The translations under genes were made by a program, and so were the position numbers. A stretch of 59,153 nucleotides of DNA, taken from contig JAGSHN010000009.1 in NCBI GenBank assembly GCA_029855935.1, forward strand, positions 1 through 59,153, read 5' to 3'. Below are positions 45,993 to 54,151 of this stretch, in pieces. The notes under the pieces are model-generated. The model did not search any database, was not told the origin of the DNA, and was given only the letters and a program-made list of their open reading frames with translations. Numbering within the stretch: position 1 is the stretch's first letter; every line of letters starts with the position of its first letter. This DNA is from Candidatus Thorarchaeota archaeon. GTDB taxonomy: Archaea; Asgardarchaeota; Thorarchaeia; Thorarchaeales; Thorarchaeaceae.

Positions 45993-46526
45993 ATGGCCAC
46001 GGGCACAGACGGAATCCCACAGGAGAAGAGGCTGGCCGCGCTTGTTCCTGCGGCCATCCTGTTTGCCTTAGTTCTACCTGTACTTCTTGTCTGGGGTGGG
46101 CTGTGGTTCGACCAACGTGTCCCGCTAGCACGGATCTCTTGGGTACCGTTCCGTGAGGCACTTGGTCTGGTGGTCACAGTCCTCGGACTCTGCTTTGCAG
46201 GGTGGACGGTGTGGTACCAGTATACGGTGGGACGCGGAACGCCAATACCAAAGCTACCGCCTCAGCGACTGCTCGTTGATGGCCCGTATTCCTACTGCAG
46301 AAACCCGATGACGTTTGGTACCACTGTGGAGTACCTAGGTCTATCACTCCTCTTTGGTTCCTCATGGTCGATTGTGTTCACAGTGCTCTTCACGGCGCTC
46401 CTTCTTGCATACGTCCGGCTGTTCGAGGAGAAGGAACTCGAACAGAGGTTCGGCGGGGCCTACCGACAGTACAAGGACAGTACGCCATTCTTTCTCCCCC
46501 GTGGCAGGCCCCGTCACACAGAATAG
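45993..46526 (+). CDS. isoprenylcysteine carboxyl methyltransferase-like membrane protein
   Basis: 177 residues from ATG 45993 (upstream TTG 45969 possible). Four or five helices; C-terminal signature of the ICMT/phospholipid-methyltransferase family: LLVDGPYSYCRNPMTFG and FEEKELEQRFGGAYRQYKD, then PFFLPR. These loops bind S-adenosylmethionine in the family. The substrate in archaea is uncertain: a prenylated or lipid-linked acceptor at the membrane. It lies 120 nt after copA with a hairpin between, so it is probably separately transcribed. Confidence 0.8.
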   Translation: MATGTDGIPQEKRLAALVPAAILFALVLPVLLVWGGLWFDQRVPLARISWVPFREALGLVVTVLGLCFAGWTVWYQYTVGRGTPIPKLPPQRLLVDGPYSYCRNPMTFGTTVEYLGLSLLFGSSWSIVFTVLFTALLLAYVRLFEEKELEQRFGGAYRQYKDSTPFFLPRGRPRHTE

Positions 46527-46628
46527 ACATCGGCGCTGCAATGCCCAACCTCACGCGAGCTCACAAAGGTGGTCCACATCGACCCACCGCGCTAGGCCAC
46601 GCTCCGTACGGCACGATGGTCAGGTAGC

Positions 46629-47027
46629 TCAGTCGAAATGATGATGGCTGTGGTGGTGGCCGTGATGGCCCTCGTGTTCGGAGCCCTCGCAAGACTCCGC
46701 CCCTTCGAGTCGTCCGCGAAGGTAGTCGTCAAGGATCTCCCTGATGCTCCGGGGCGCAGTCGTCACCGGTGTCACCCCAAGCTGCTGGAACCAGCTGATT
46801 GCACGTGGTCCCATACCACCTGCAATTACGACATCGGCCCTCTGCTGTGCGATGAACTGTGGAATCGCTCCCGGTTGGTGGTTCTCGTAGAAGGGGTTTG
46901 GAAGCGTCTCGACTCGTTGGACCTCTTCACCGTCAACGTCCACGAACACGTAATACGGGCACCTACCGAAGTGTGGCGAGAGCTGCCCGTCGATACCCTC
47001 GTTGATTGAGGCAAATGCGATTCGCAT
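46629..47027 (-). CDS. NifX/NifB-type Fe-Mo cofactor-binding domain protein with His-rich tail
   Basis: 132 residues from ATG 47027. The single-domain dinitrogenase-cofactor-binding fold is clear: MRIAFASINEGIDGQLSPHF, GRCPYYVFVDVDG, ADVVIAGGMGPRAISWF. Stand-alone members are widespread in archaea and are thought to bind or carry metal clusters; no nitrogenase is implied. The C-terminus is EHEGHHGHHHSHHHFD, a histidine-rich metal-binding tail. It is convergent with the methyltransferase-like gene and sits beside the ferritin-like gene, fitting a metal-homeostasis neighbourhood. Confidence 0.85.
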   Translation of the reverse strand: MRIAFASINEGIDGQLSPHFGRCPYYVFVDVDGEEVQRVETLPNPFYENHQPGAIPQFIAQQRADVVIAGGMGPRAISWFQQLGVTPVTTAPRSIREILDDYLRGRLEGAESCEGSEHEGHHGHHHSHHHFD

Positions 47028-47262
47028 GATGATCACCGGTTGGAATTGCTATGTTGACCCGATTGGTCGAGCCCGTCGGCATCCATCGATATATTTCAAT
47101 CTTCCAGTCGCGGCTGGCCCGCGGCTCTCCGGCGGTCTCAAGACTGCCGCCGTATCGGGCGGCGGAATTGGAAAAAGAAAAAGCCCTGTGGCCTGGAAGA
47201 CCCCGCCGTCGGTTCGAACGATGGCGAGGGCCACTAGGCCACTTGCAATAGACTTGTATCGC

Positions 47263-47682
47263 TCAGCTCTTCTCGAGCAGCCCAGTGAAGACGTCGTGAT
47301 GCTCTTCCTCATCAGCAAGGATCTGCTCAAAGAGGCGGCGCGTCGTGTTATCCCTCTCTTCTCGCGCCTTGTCGATTATCTGATTGTAGAGCTCAATCGC
47401 CGACTCCTCGTCCTTCTTGTCCCGCTCGATCATCTCTCTGAGCGACTCTCCGACGAAGATAGGGTCAGGTTTCGTTGTCGGTGTCCCACCGAGGTAGGCC
47501 AGTCGTTCCGCAATGGCCTCCGCATGCTTCATCTCTTCGATGGCAATGGACTTCAGCTCGTCCTTGACGGCAAAACCCTCCACGCCCTTCCACAGGACGT
47601 GCTGCCACATGTACTGGATGGACACCTGTATCTCTCTGGCGATTGCCTTGTTCAGCAGCTCAAGAAGCTCTTTTGACGCCAT
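47263..47682 (-). CDS. bacterioferritin-like diiron protein
   Basis: 139 residues, four-helix ferritin-like bundle. The ferroxidase ligands match bacterioferritin with a one-residue offset: Glu17, Glu50, His53, Glu93, Glu126 and His129 (motifs AREIQVSIQYMWQHV, IEEMKHAEA, ADEEEHHDVF). Met51, in EEMKH, corresponds to the haem-ligand methionine of bacterioferritin. It should oxidise and store Fe(II). It is shorter than E. coli Bfr (158), lacking the last short helix. A perfect palindrome 57-71 nt upstream suggests metal- or redox-controlled expression. Confidence 0.87.
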   Translation of the reverse strand: MASKELLELLNKAIAREIQVSIQYMWQHVLWKGVEGFAVKDELKSIAIEEMKHAEAIAERLAYLGGTPTTKPDPIFVGESLREMIERDKKDEESAIELYNQIIDKAREERDNTTRRLFEQILADEEEHHDVFTGLLEKS

Positions 47683-47738
47683 AGTAGCACCTCCGGCCTC
47701 CCCTGTAGGTCAGCGGTCGCATATTAACTCTATTCTAT

Positions 47739-47753
47739 GTGCGAATTTCGCAC
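47739..47753. promoter_or_regulatory. perfect 15-nt palindrome upstream of the ferritin-like gene
   Basis: GTGCGAATTTCGCAC is symmetric about position 47746 (7-bp arms, 1-nt centre). On the minus strand it lies just upstream of a TATA-like AGTTAATATG (47720-47729), which would drive the ferritin-like gene starting at 47682. Position and symmetry fit an operator for a dimeric metal or redox regulator; the identity of the regulator is unknown. Confidence 0.6.
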
Positions 47754-47976
47754 GAGAGGCGACTCCTAAACTTGTCACAGTCCATTGTTCAACTACACCG
47801 ACAGTAAGACATCTATAGTGGTCCTCATATATTGAATCTGTAGAACCAGACAGCGGCTAGTAAGACTATGCGTGCCCGAAGCAAGATTGCAACAAGAAAC
47901 ACATATTGAAGTAGGTTCTCACTGGACACGGCGAACCCAGTCCTTTCCGGCCCATCAAAGAGGCTCGGACTGAGGG

Positions 47977-48588
47977 ATGTTGATGTCATCTGATACGAGA
48001 GACGCGGAGCTCATAATACTGCTGATATTAGGCAGTAGCGACGGCAAAGTCAGAATGCTCCATCTCCAGAAGATGTTCTTTTGCCTTTGGAGGTTTAGTC
48101 CGCAAATACGAAAACTAGTGGATTTTGAGCCGCACCTGAAGGGGCCTTTCTCGTTTGATGTCAACGAACTGGCAAGGGCCCCTGAGTTCCTCCCCGGTCA
48201 TTGGGAATACATACCACCAAAGAATCGCTCGGAAGCCGAGGATGTGAAAGGGGGCTACCTAAGGCTGACTAGGGTGGGAGAAGAAGCATACGCTGACATT
48301 ATGCGCAAGCTTGAGAAGCAGGCCAAGACCGATAATGATGTGCTGGCCTTGCTAGGTGCAGTTAGGCTGGTTGTCAATCTGTATTCGAAACTCGAATGGG
48401 ATGAACTGCTGTTCCTTGTATATACTGACCAAAACATCAGGGGGTTCTCGAAGCGATCTGCATTGTTGCACAAGATACTCACAAGAACCGGCAAAATTGT
48501 TGATAGGCTCATCCTAAAAGGCATTGTTCCCGAAGAAAAACGGAAAGCCATTCTTCAACGAGCGAAACGGTGTGATGTGGAACAATGA
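47977..48588 (+). CDS. possible Panacea/SocA-like antitoxin
   Basis: 203 residues; ATG 47983 is an alternative start. The first 80 residues resemble the Panacea/DUF4065 (SocA-like) domain: LLILGSSDGKVRMLHLQKMF, then FSPQIRKLVDFEPHLKGPFS, a K-L/Q-Q-K-x-F helix and a GPFS motif. A YLRLTRVGEEAY strand follows, then an all-helical C-terminal half. Panacea domains neutralise many unrelated toxins. The gene ends in ATGA shared with the next gene's start, so the two are translationally coupled. The family call is by eye and moderate. Confidence 0.5.
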   Translation: MLMSSDTRDAELIILLILGSSDGKVRMLHLQKMFFCLWRFSPQIRKLVDFEPHLKGPFSFDVNELARAPEFLPGHWEYIPPKNRSEAEDVKGGYLRLTRVGEEAYADIMRKLEKQAKTDNDVLALLGAVRLVVNLYSKLEWDELLFLVYTDQNIRGFSKRSALLHKILTRTGKIVDRLILKGIVPEEKRKAILQRAKRCDVEQ

Positions 48589-48812
48589 CGGCGACGGAGG
48601 TTGTAGTGAGCGATAGTTCTTTCTACATAGCCTTTCTATCACAGGATGAGATTGGGAACTGCCAACTGCTGCTTGACTTACTCGAAAAGTATGACTTTCA
48701 CGCAGGCCCCGTAGTACTCGAAGAACTGTCGAGGCGCCACGCGTTGGTAATTCAGCAGCTGAATCTTGCAAAGTTTGTCACCAAAGAAACATACGACTTT
48801 TCCGCTCTTTGA
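48585..48812 (+). CDS. short PIN-like protein
   Basis: 75 residues. It opens with VVVSDSSFYIAFLSQDE, the beta1 strand plus first acidic residue of a PIN domain, continues LLLDLLEKYDF, then AGPVVLEELSR (second acidic position). It stops at the point where a normal PIN (about 130 residues) would enter its second half, so the last acidic residues are missing. Either a natural minimal PIN-like antitoxin/toxin or a truncated toxin. It overlaps both neighbours (ATGA upstream, TGATG downstream). Confidence 0.5.
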   Translation: MTATEVVVSDSSFYIAFLSQDEIGNCQLLLDLLEKYDFHAGPVVLEELSRRHALVIQQLNLAKFVTKETYDFSAL

Positions 48813-49141
48813 TGCCCGATCGTGCCTCAATCGCCAACGTGTGCCTTGACCGGGTCAGAACAGACATGCTTAGTTTCGTCCGGAAAGCGGGTCACGCTCA
48901 GTTCAACAGGCGGAGGAGCTCTGCTGAGAAGACGAGCTACGCAATCAGTGGTTCTGTCACAAACGGCCAACTGAGGGTGCTGCAGAAGAGAGTTCAGAGG
49001 GAAGGAAAGCTTGCAGAATACATCCAAGAGAAGCAATACTTCAAGCAGGACGGTCAATCTGTTCTCAACAGACTGCTGGCGAAAGATCGAAGGAGTACTC
49101 AAGCATCCATTTTCGGCTTCCTCGAACAATCGGGAGAGTAA
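48812..49141 (+). CDS. uncharacterised basic helical protein, third gene of the cassette
   Basis: 109 residues from ATG 48812, which overlaps the preceding stop by one base (TGATG). Basic and helical, no PIN residues (RVRTDMLSFVRKAGHAQFN; KRVQREGKLAEYIQEKQYF). It does not continue the PIN domain in any frame, so it is a separate protein. Tight coupling in a three-gene overlap suggests a functional unit with the two preceding genes. Confidence 0.5.
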   Translation: MPDRASIANVCLDRVRTDMLSFVRKAGHAQFNRRRSSAEKTSYAISGSVTNGQLRVLQKRVQREGKLAEYIQEKQYFKQDGQSVLNRLLAKDRRSTQASIFGFLEQSGE

Positions 49142-49216
49142 TCGCACATCAATTCAAGCAGCCATCATCCGCCGCAAGTCCCTCTAGTGATCTCGTCTCC
49201 ACTCTGTGCCAGATGA

Positions 49217-51472
49217 CTACTTTTCTCGTTGCGTCCCCGAGCCTCTAGTCGTTGGAAGCTGAAGCATAATTGACACAGAGAGGCGATTTCCGCTCTCAGC
49301 CTCAAAGGCATATCCGATGTTCCCTCCCAGGGCCTCGACTATGAACATGGCTTGTGTCAGAGCCGTCCCAGTCTGACTGAGGCCACTGGCATACCGAATC
49401 AGCATATCTCTCTTGACCCTTGCATTCTCTGCCTCGACCTCGATGACAATCTCAACGGCGAGCAGTCGGAGCCTGTTCTTCTCCAGCTCTGGGACCCTGC
49501 GGATATGGACGCTCCGAATGACGCCAATCCTCTTCAGTAGAAGCGAGAGTACACCCGCTATGGCATCAGCAATGGCAGGATCGGTCTTGACCAGCCACTC
49601 TTCGTGCTCTGTGTCGAACTCTGCAGCGCAACCGAAGGTGTCCAGTCTTATGATCGACTCGAGAACATCAACAAGATCGATCGTGGAGAGCTCCTCCTCT
49701 GGGACTGGAGTACGTCGGGCAATGAGCTGGGCGCTCTTGAGCAGCGACTGCGCTCTTGAGAGGCCACTGAGTGCCTTTGCAGACAGCTCAAGACGCTCCT
49801 CGTCACGTTTCTCCGACCCCATCGCCTCGACATAGTCACTGACCAGAGCAGTGATCTCCTCGAGTGCCGGCAGAGTGACGCTCTCCTCAAGGAGCATTCG
49901 TTCCTTGAGTTCGTCAGACTCGCTCACCACCCTAGCATACGTCCTGACAAGCTGTAGGATACTCGATGTTGCAACCGAATACAGGAGGAGCTCGCTTGTC
50001 CACCAGCCAATTGTCCAGGCCGCAAAATTGGCCCGGAGAATGGTCACGACCACCCACACGGTATTGAGAGCCGCGAGGCTTGCGTCGAAGGTGAGCCGCC
50101 CGCCATAGAATATCTGCATCGAATAGAATAGTCTTAGTAGTGCGTACAGGGCCAAGTAGGCAAAGCCCAACATCAGGGCTGACTCAAGAGCACCCAGCTC
50201 CGAAGACCGCATGACTCTGCTGACGGCAAGTCGCACTCCCTCAGTCCCTACAAGCACTCCCACCACAGCGAGAACGTAGATTGGGACGGAGGCCAGCGAC
50301 CAGTGTTCCCCTCCCGCAGCAGCTGGCGACACCGCGTGCCTATACGTTGACAGCAACAGTACAAAGGTGAACAGCGATCCCATCAGGTAGGGGACGATTG
50401 TCTCATTGCCACCGTACCACGGCAAGAAGAGAGAGGCAGCGACTGTGCCCTCGGCCACTGTCCAGAACATGAACAGAAAGGCTAGAGGTCTGTGCCAGTG
50501 CGCCAGCAGAGCTGTTCCCCTCCGATAGAAGAGGTACGTGCAGGCACCAGCCATCGCAGCAGCGGCAAAGTGCGAGAGGAATGACACGGGAGCGTTCTGA
50601 ATCATGCTCGTGGGCGCGTACGCATTCAACACGTAGGTCAGCACAACTGGGAGGACGATGATGGCCTGCACGACTGTGGCAAAAGCATAGCTTCGTCGCG
50701 CAGAGACGCCCATCTCCATCAGGGTCGGAGAGATCACACCGACATTGGCATAGACAAAGCCCATAGCTAGAAGGCCCATAGAGATGACCCACAGCGATGA
50801 GGGCTGGCTCACTATGACAGTGTGGACCAGGGCCGCACAGGCCATCGCCGCGAATGCTATGAACAGCCTGAAAGGCTGAATGATGCGGAAACTATGGCGC
50901 TTTCGGATGACTTCACCAGAGGCAAGAGCAAAGCAGAGAACGGATGTCACGCCAAGGCCACGCCCCAGAATAACGAGAGCATCGCTAGGCAGTGCCGACG
51001 TCACAGCGACGGACCCGAACAATGACACTCCGGAGCCGACTGCGACAATCAGCAGCTCGATGCGCATAGATGTCCACCAGGTGTCTTCAGGATACTGCCT
51101 CCCTACCAGACGCACGTATGCCACTAGAAGAACAGCGGCGACTGTCAGTGCCACGAGGTTCGTGAAGATGCCCTCTGTCGTTGCGTGAGCCGCCAGCGGC
51201 GCGCTCTTCGCTATGTTGATCAGCGACGACGCACCCAGGACCACGAATCCCGTGAGAGCCGTCCCGGCAAGGACTGCATTGGAGGGCGTATCGTCAATCC
51301 GCTGAAGCTCCAAGAGCGAAACGGAGAGAATCATCGTCAGAAATGCAAGCGCAGAATAGATTGCCGCCGCCCCTGATGGCGAGTCCCACGGAGGCCCGCT
51401 CACATAGAAGATGATAACAAGAGCAAGCATTATCAGGAGACCGATGAGTCTGGGCCTTGCGTCGACGCTCAT
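49217..51472 (-). CDS. polytopic sensor protein with degenerate histidine-kinase-like domain
   Basis: 751 residues. About 14-16 transmembrane helices fill the first ~510 residues, a sensor region of unknown type. The C-terminal ~210 residues have the outline of a histidine kinase: a dimerisation-like helix pair (EESVTLPALEEITALVSDYV), an N-box-like helix (IADAIAGVLSLLLKRIG) and a G2-like strand (ALTQAMFIVEALGGNIGYAF), ending SVSIMLQLP. The phospho-accepting His, the N-box Asn and the D-x-G-x-G motif are all absent, so it is probably a pseudokinase that binds rather than transfers phosphate. A TATA-like AGATATTAGG lies about 20 nt upstream. Confidence 0.7.
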   Translation of the reverse strand: MSVDARPRLIGLLIMLALVIIFYVSGPPWDSPSGAAAIYSALAFLTMILSVSLLELQRIDDTPSNAVLAGTALTGFVVLGASSLINIAKSAPLAAHATTEGIFTNLVALTVAAVLLVAYVRLVGRQYPEDTWWTSMRIELLIVAVGSGVSLFGSVAVTSALPSDALVILGRGLGVTSVLCFALASGEVIRKRHSFRIIQPFRLFIAFAAMACAALVHTVIVSQPSSLWVISMGLLAMGFVYANVGVISPTLMEMGVSARRSYAFATVVQAIIVLPVVLTYVLNAYAPTSMIQNAPVSFLSHFAAAAMAGACTYLFYRRGTALLAHWHRPLAFLFMFWTVAEGTVAASLFLPWYGGNETIVPYLMGSLFTFVLLLSTYRHAVSPAAAGGEHWSLASVPIYVLAVVGVLVGTEGVRLAVSRVMRSSELGALESALMLGFAYLALYALLRLFYSMQIFYGGRLTFDASLAALNTVWVVVTILRANFAAWTIGWWTSELLLYSVATSSILQLVRTYARVVSESDELKERMLLEESVTLPALEEITALVSDYVEAMGSEKRDEERLELSAKALSGLSRAQSLLKSAQLIARRTPVPEEELSTIDLVDVLESIIRLDTFGCAAEFDTEHEEWLVKTDPAIADAIAGVLSLLLKRIGVIRSVHIRRVPELEKNRLRLLAVEIVIEVEAENARVKRDMLIRYASGLSQTGTALTQAMFIVEALGGNIGYAFEAESGNRLSVSIMLQLPTTRGSGTQREK

Positions 51473-51653
51473 CTATGGCACATCCTAATATCTGGTCATA
51501 TGTGCATTGAAGACAGACAAATATCCTTTGGGGTGCTGCCACATCGAGGAGGACATTGCGTTGCCGAGGACATGGGCGGTTGCAGCCGAGAGTCTCCAGC
51601 GGCCGAAAGGTGCAGCACAGTCTGCCCCGAATACAGGCGCTAGGTGAACCAGA

Positions 51654-52358
51654 ATGGATAGCGAAGATGTATGGAATGACACATCGTGGCTCACTAACGC
51701 ACGAATGCTTCTGGCCTGGCTCCGCGCGCAGAGCCCTCGTGAGGTGGTTCTGCTCATTCTGCGTCACTCGCACAGGGCTCAGATTGACAGTCACGACGTG
51801 ACTCTCGCCGCAGGCCTCACGGACATTGGGCGTATCACCTCCTACGAGATGGGACGTAGGCTCCCGACCGACCGTCCTGTCCGTTTCTTCACCAGTTTTG
51901 TCCCACGGTGCTTCGAGACGGCCGAGATGATGGCACAGGGTCTCAGGGATGCTGGTGGGGAGTTCATTGACATTGATCCGCTACCTGTGCTTGTCATGCC
52001 AGAGTACACTGACCGGATGGTGTGGGCGGAACTCCAACCTGATGGACTGAATGTCCACGAGTTTGTCAACCGCTGGGCAGACGGAGAGTTCACGGGACGC
52101 GTTCAAGACCTGCAGGAGTACGGGGCACATCTGTTCGCAGAGACCGTCGAGAGGGCAATCAACGCGGGTCCAAGCGAGCTGCACATCCACGTGACACACG
52201 ACCTCGCCATAATGGTCATGAAGCGATTGGTTCTCGGCCGTGCGCTGCAACGCGACGATCGGGAGAACTACCTCGGTGGACTGGGGATTCGTGCCTATGC
52301 CGATGGCCGGTACGATGTCATCTCTGGTCGCGATCTCATTGCCCGCTCCCAGGGCTGA
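51654..52358 (+). CDS. histidine phosphatase superfamily protein
   Basis: 234 residues. Conserved fold of the phosphoglycerate-mutase/histidine-phosphatase superfamily: LLILRHSHRAQID gives R-H-S in place of the usual R-H-G, then VRFFTSFVPRCFETAEMM carries the second arginine, and ELHIHVTHDLAIMVM has the C-terminal His-Asp. The nucleophilic His and both Arg positions are kept, so phosphatase activity is plausible. Substrate unknown. Confidence 0.8.
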   Translation: MDSEDVWNDTSWLTNARMLLAWLRAQSPREVVLLILRHSHRAQIDSHDVTLAAGLTDIGRITSYEMGRRLPTDRPVRFFTSFVPRCFETAEMMAQGLRDAGGEFIDIDPLPVLVMPEYTDRMVWAELQPDGLNVHEFVNRWADGEFTGRVQDLQEYGAHLFAETVERAINAGPSELHIHVTHDLAIMVMKRLVLGRALQRDDRENYLGGLGIRAYADGRYDVISGRDLIARSQG

Positions 52359-52468
52359 GTGTCGGTCATCTGTATTGTCTGAGAACGGCGCAGGCGGGGA
52401 GACCCTATCTGCCGTACGAATGTTGATATGGGCAGCCTTCTGAAGATTGACGGTTGTAAAGAGAGGAG

Positions 52469-54115
52469 TTGAGAAGAAGCTTGTTCAGAGCAAGTTCCGA
52501 GGCAATACCGGCGTCACGAGACGTCGTCCCAGAGGTGCCCTTCGTCCTCCGCCTGGATCTATCGCGGGTGGACTCTGCTGCGTCGACCATTGTTGGTACA
52601 CCGATATCTTGCTACAAGTGCGGTGCGTTTGTGGAAGATGTTGCCGAGATCAAGGAAGACCCGAAGGTGGGCAAGCATTTCGTGTGCAGGTTTTGCGGCA
52701 CACTCAACATCGTGAAGGACGAGATCATCATTGCAGGACCGGACACAGAGATTGTCATCTCGGAGCCGGAGAAACCTGAGGAGGAGACGACGGTCGAGGG
52801 CCAGGACCTGAAGATGGGCTCCCTGCTGGCTGTGATAGACGTGTCCGGGTCGATGCAGGGAGCGAACCTCGCGGCAGTGAAACGGAGTCTTCTTGGGACG
52901 CTCAACAGTCTTGCGAGCAACTCCCCTGCCACCAAGTTCGGCCTCATCACATTCAGCACAGAGGTCTCCATAGTCGATATGATCGGAGGCAAGGTGCATA
53001 CGGTCCCTCCTGGGGCCTACAATAGCATCGATGCACTGATCAAGGAGGCCAAGAGAATCTCGGACGGCGTCCGTCTGGTGAAAGTGGGCGAGAACATCGA
53101 GTCTTTGAGGAAACAGGTGAACTCACTCTACGCTCAGGCATCCACGGCACTGGGGCCTGCTGTTGTCACCGCGTACGCGATGGCCGAGATGAAGGGGATT
53201 GACCGGGTCATTGTCTTGACCGACGGTCTGGCCAATGAGGGCATCGGCTCGTTTGAGGCAGTGCAGGTGCCTCCGGCGTCGGAGTTCTACTCCAAGATGG
53301 GCGATATGTTTCGAGAGTCCGGGACCGTCGTCGACATCGTGGGCATCGAGTCAGGTTCAGGGATGGAGCTGCGAACGCTCGGATCGATGCCACTTGCGAC
53401 AGGAGGCCAGATGTTTCTCGTCACACCCAGCGAGCTTGACAGGTCGCTTGCCGAGCTCGGGGGTCGTCGCGTCCTCGGTCGTGACGCTGTCGTGCGCCTG
53501 ATATCTCATCCCTCGATCCGCGTCGAGGATGTTGCTGGAGTGTCTCGGGCCATCGAGTCAGAGCTGAGAGAGTCACGGGAGGCAAGGCTTGCTGGAATAA
53601 CAGAGGACACAGAGCTGTACCTCAGCGTCGCTCCTGAGTCGAAGATTGACGCCGACGAGGTGCCGGTCCAAATTCAGGTGGAGTACACTGCGCCTGACGG
53701 CTCACGACGAATGCGTGTGATGACCAAGAAGTTCAAGGTGGCAAGAAAGAAGGAAGATGTCCTCAAGTCGCTCGACCCAGAGATACCCGCCGCCTTTGCC
53801 GTCCAGAAGGCCGGTGAGGAGTCGTTCCTCGGTGCAACAGATGCAGCTCAGTCGCGTCTTCAGAATCTGGAAGTCTTCTTCGAGGAGCAGGCCAAGGTGA
53901 GGCCTGCAGCCGCTGCCAAGAGGTTCAAGAAGGCGGCACGCGTCATCGGTCAGGAGAGATTCACGCTGGAGGAAGAGGTCCAGGCAGCCGCAGCTCCCTC
54001 GGCGGCGCCTCAGGCGAGAGATGCGTTTTCTGTGGCACAGATGGCACGGATGAGAAAGAAGAGCGACGACCTGTTCAAGGACGACGCTGGCGAGTCGGAG
54101 GAGGAAGAGGAATAG
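52469..54115 (+). CDS. Sec23/24-like protein (zinc ribbon plus vWA trunk)
   Basis: 548 residues. Zinc ribbon at 46-78: CYKCGAFVEDVAEI with Cys48/51 and FVCRFCGTLN with Cys73/76. A vWA (Sec23/24 trunk-like) domain spans about 118-325 with a complete MIDAS: D124-V-S126-G-S128 in IDVSGSMQ, and TDG251-253. A beta-sandwich-like segment (340-425) and a helical region (430-510) follow, then an acidic tail. Order and domain types match eukaryotic Sec23/Sec24 up to the helical domain; the gelsolin domain is missing. Sec23/24-like proteins are reported from Asgard archaea. The function is inferred (membrane-coat or trafficking-like). TTG 52469 is used; TTG 52481 is better spaced from GAGAGGAG. Confidence 0.78.
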   Translation: MRRSLFRASSEAIPASRDVVPEVPFVLRLDLSRVDSAASTIVGTPISCYKCGAFVEDVAEIKEDPKVGKHFVCRFCGTLNIVKDEIIIAGPDTEIVISEPEKPEEETTVEGQDLKMGSLLAVIDVSGSMQGANLAAVKRSLLGTLNSLASNSPATKFGLITFSTEVSIVDMIGGKVHTVPPGAYNSIDALIKEAKRISDGVRLVKVGENIESLRKQVNSLYAQASTALGPAVVTAYAMAEMKGIDRVIVLTDGLANEGIGSFEAVQVPPASEFYSKMGDMFRESGTVVDIVGIESGSGMELRTLGSMPLATGGQMFLVTPSELDRSLAELGGRRVLGRDAVVRLISHPSIRVEDVAGVSRAIESELRESREARLAGITEDTELYLSVAPESKIDADEVPVQIQVEYTAPDGSRRMRVMTKKFKVARKKEDVLKSLDPEIPAAFAVQKAGEESFLGATDAAQSRLQNLEVFFEEQAKVRPAAAAKRFKKAARVIGQERFTLEEEVQAAAAPSAAPQARDAFSVAQMARMRKKSDDLFKDDAGESEEEEE

Positions 54116-54151
54116 TTCACGGTCTCGTGACAGCGACACAGATTCCGCCAC

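Noticed and set aside
46629-47027. nitrogen-fixation gene
   Set aside because: The NifX/NifB-type domain is common in stand-alone archaeal proteins; no nitrogenase or NifB radical-SAM gene is present.
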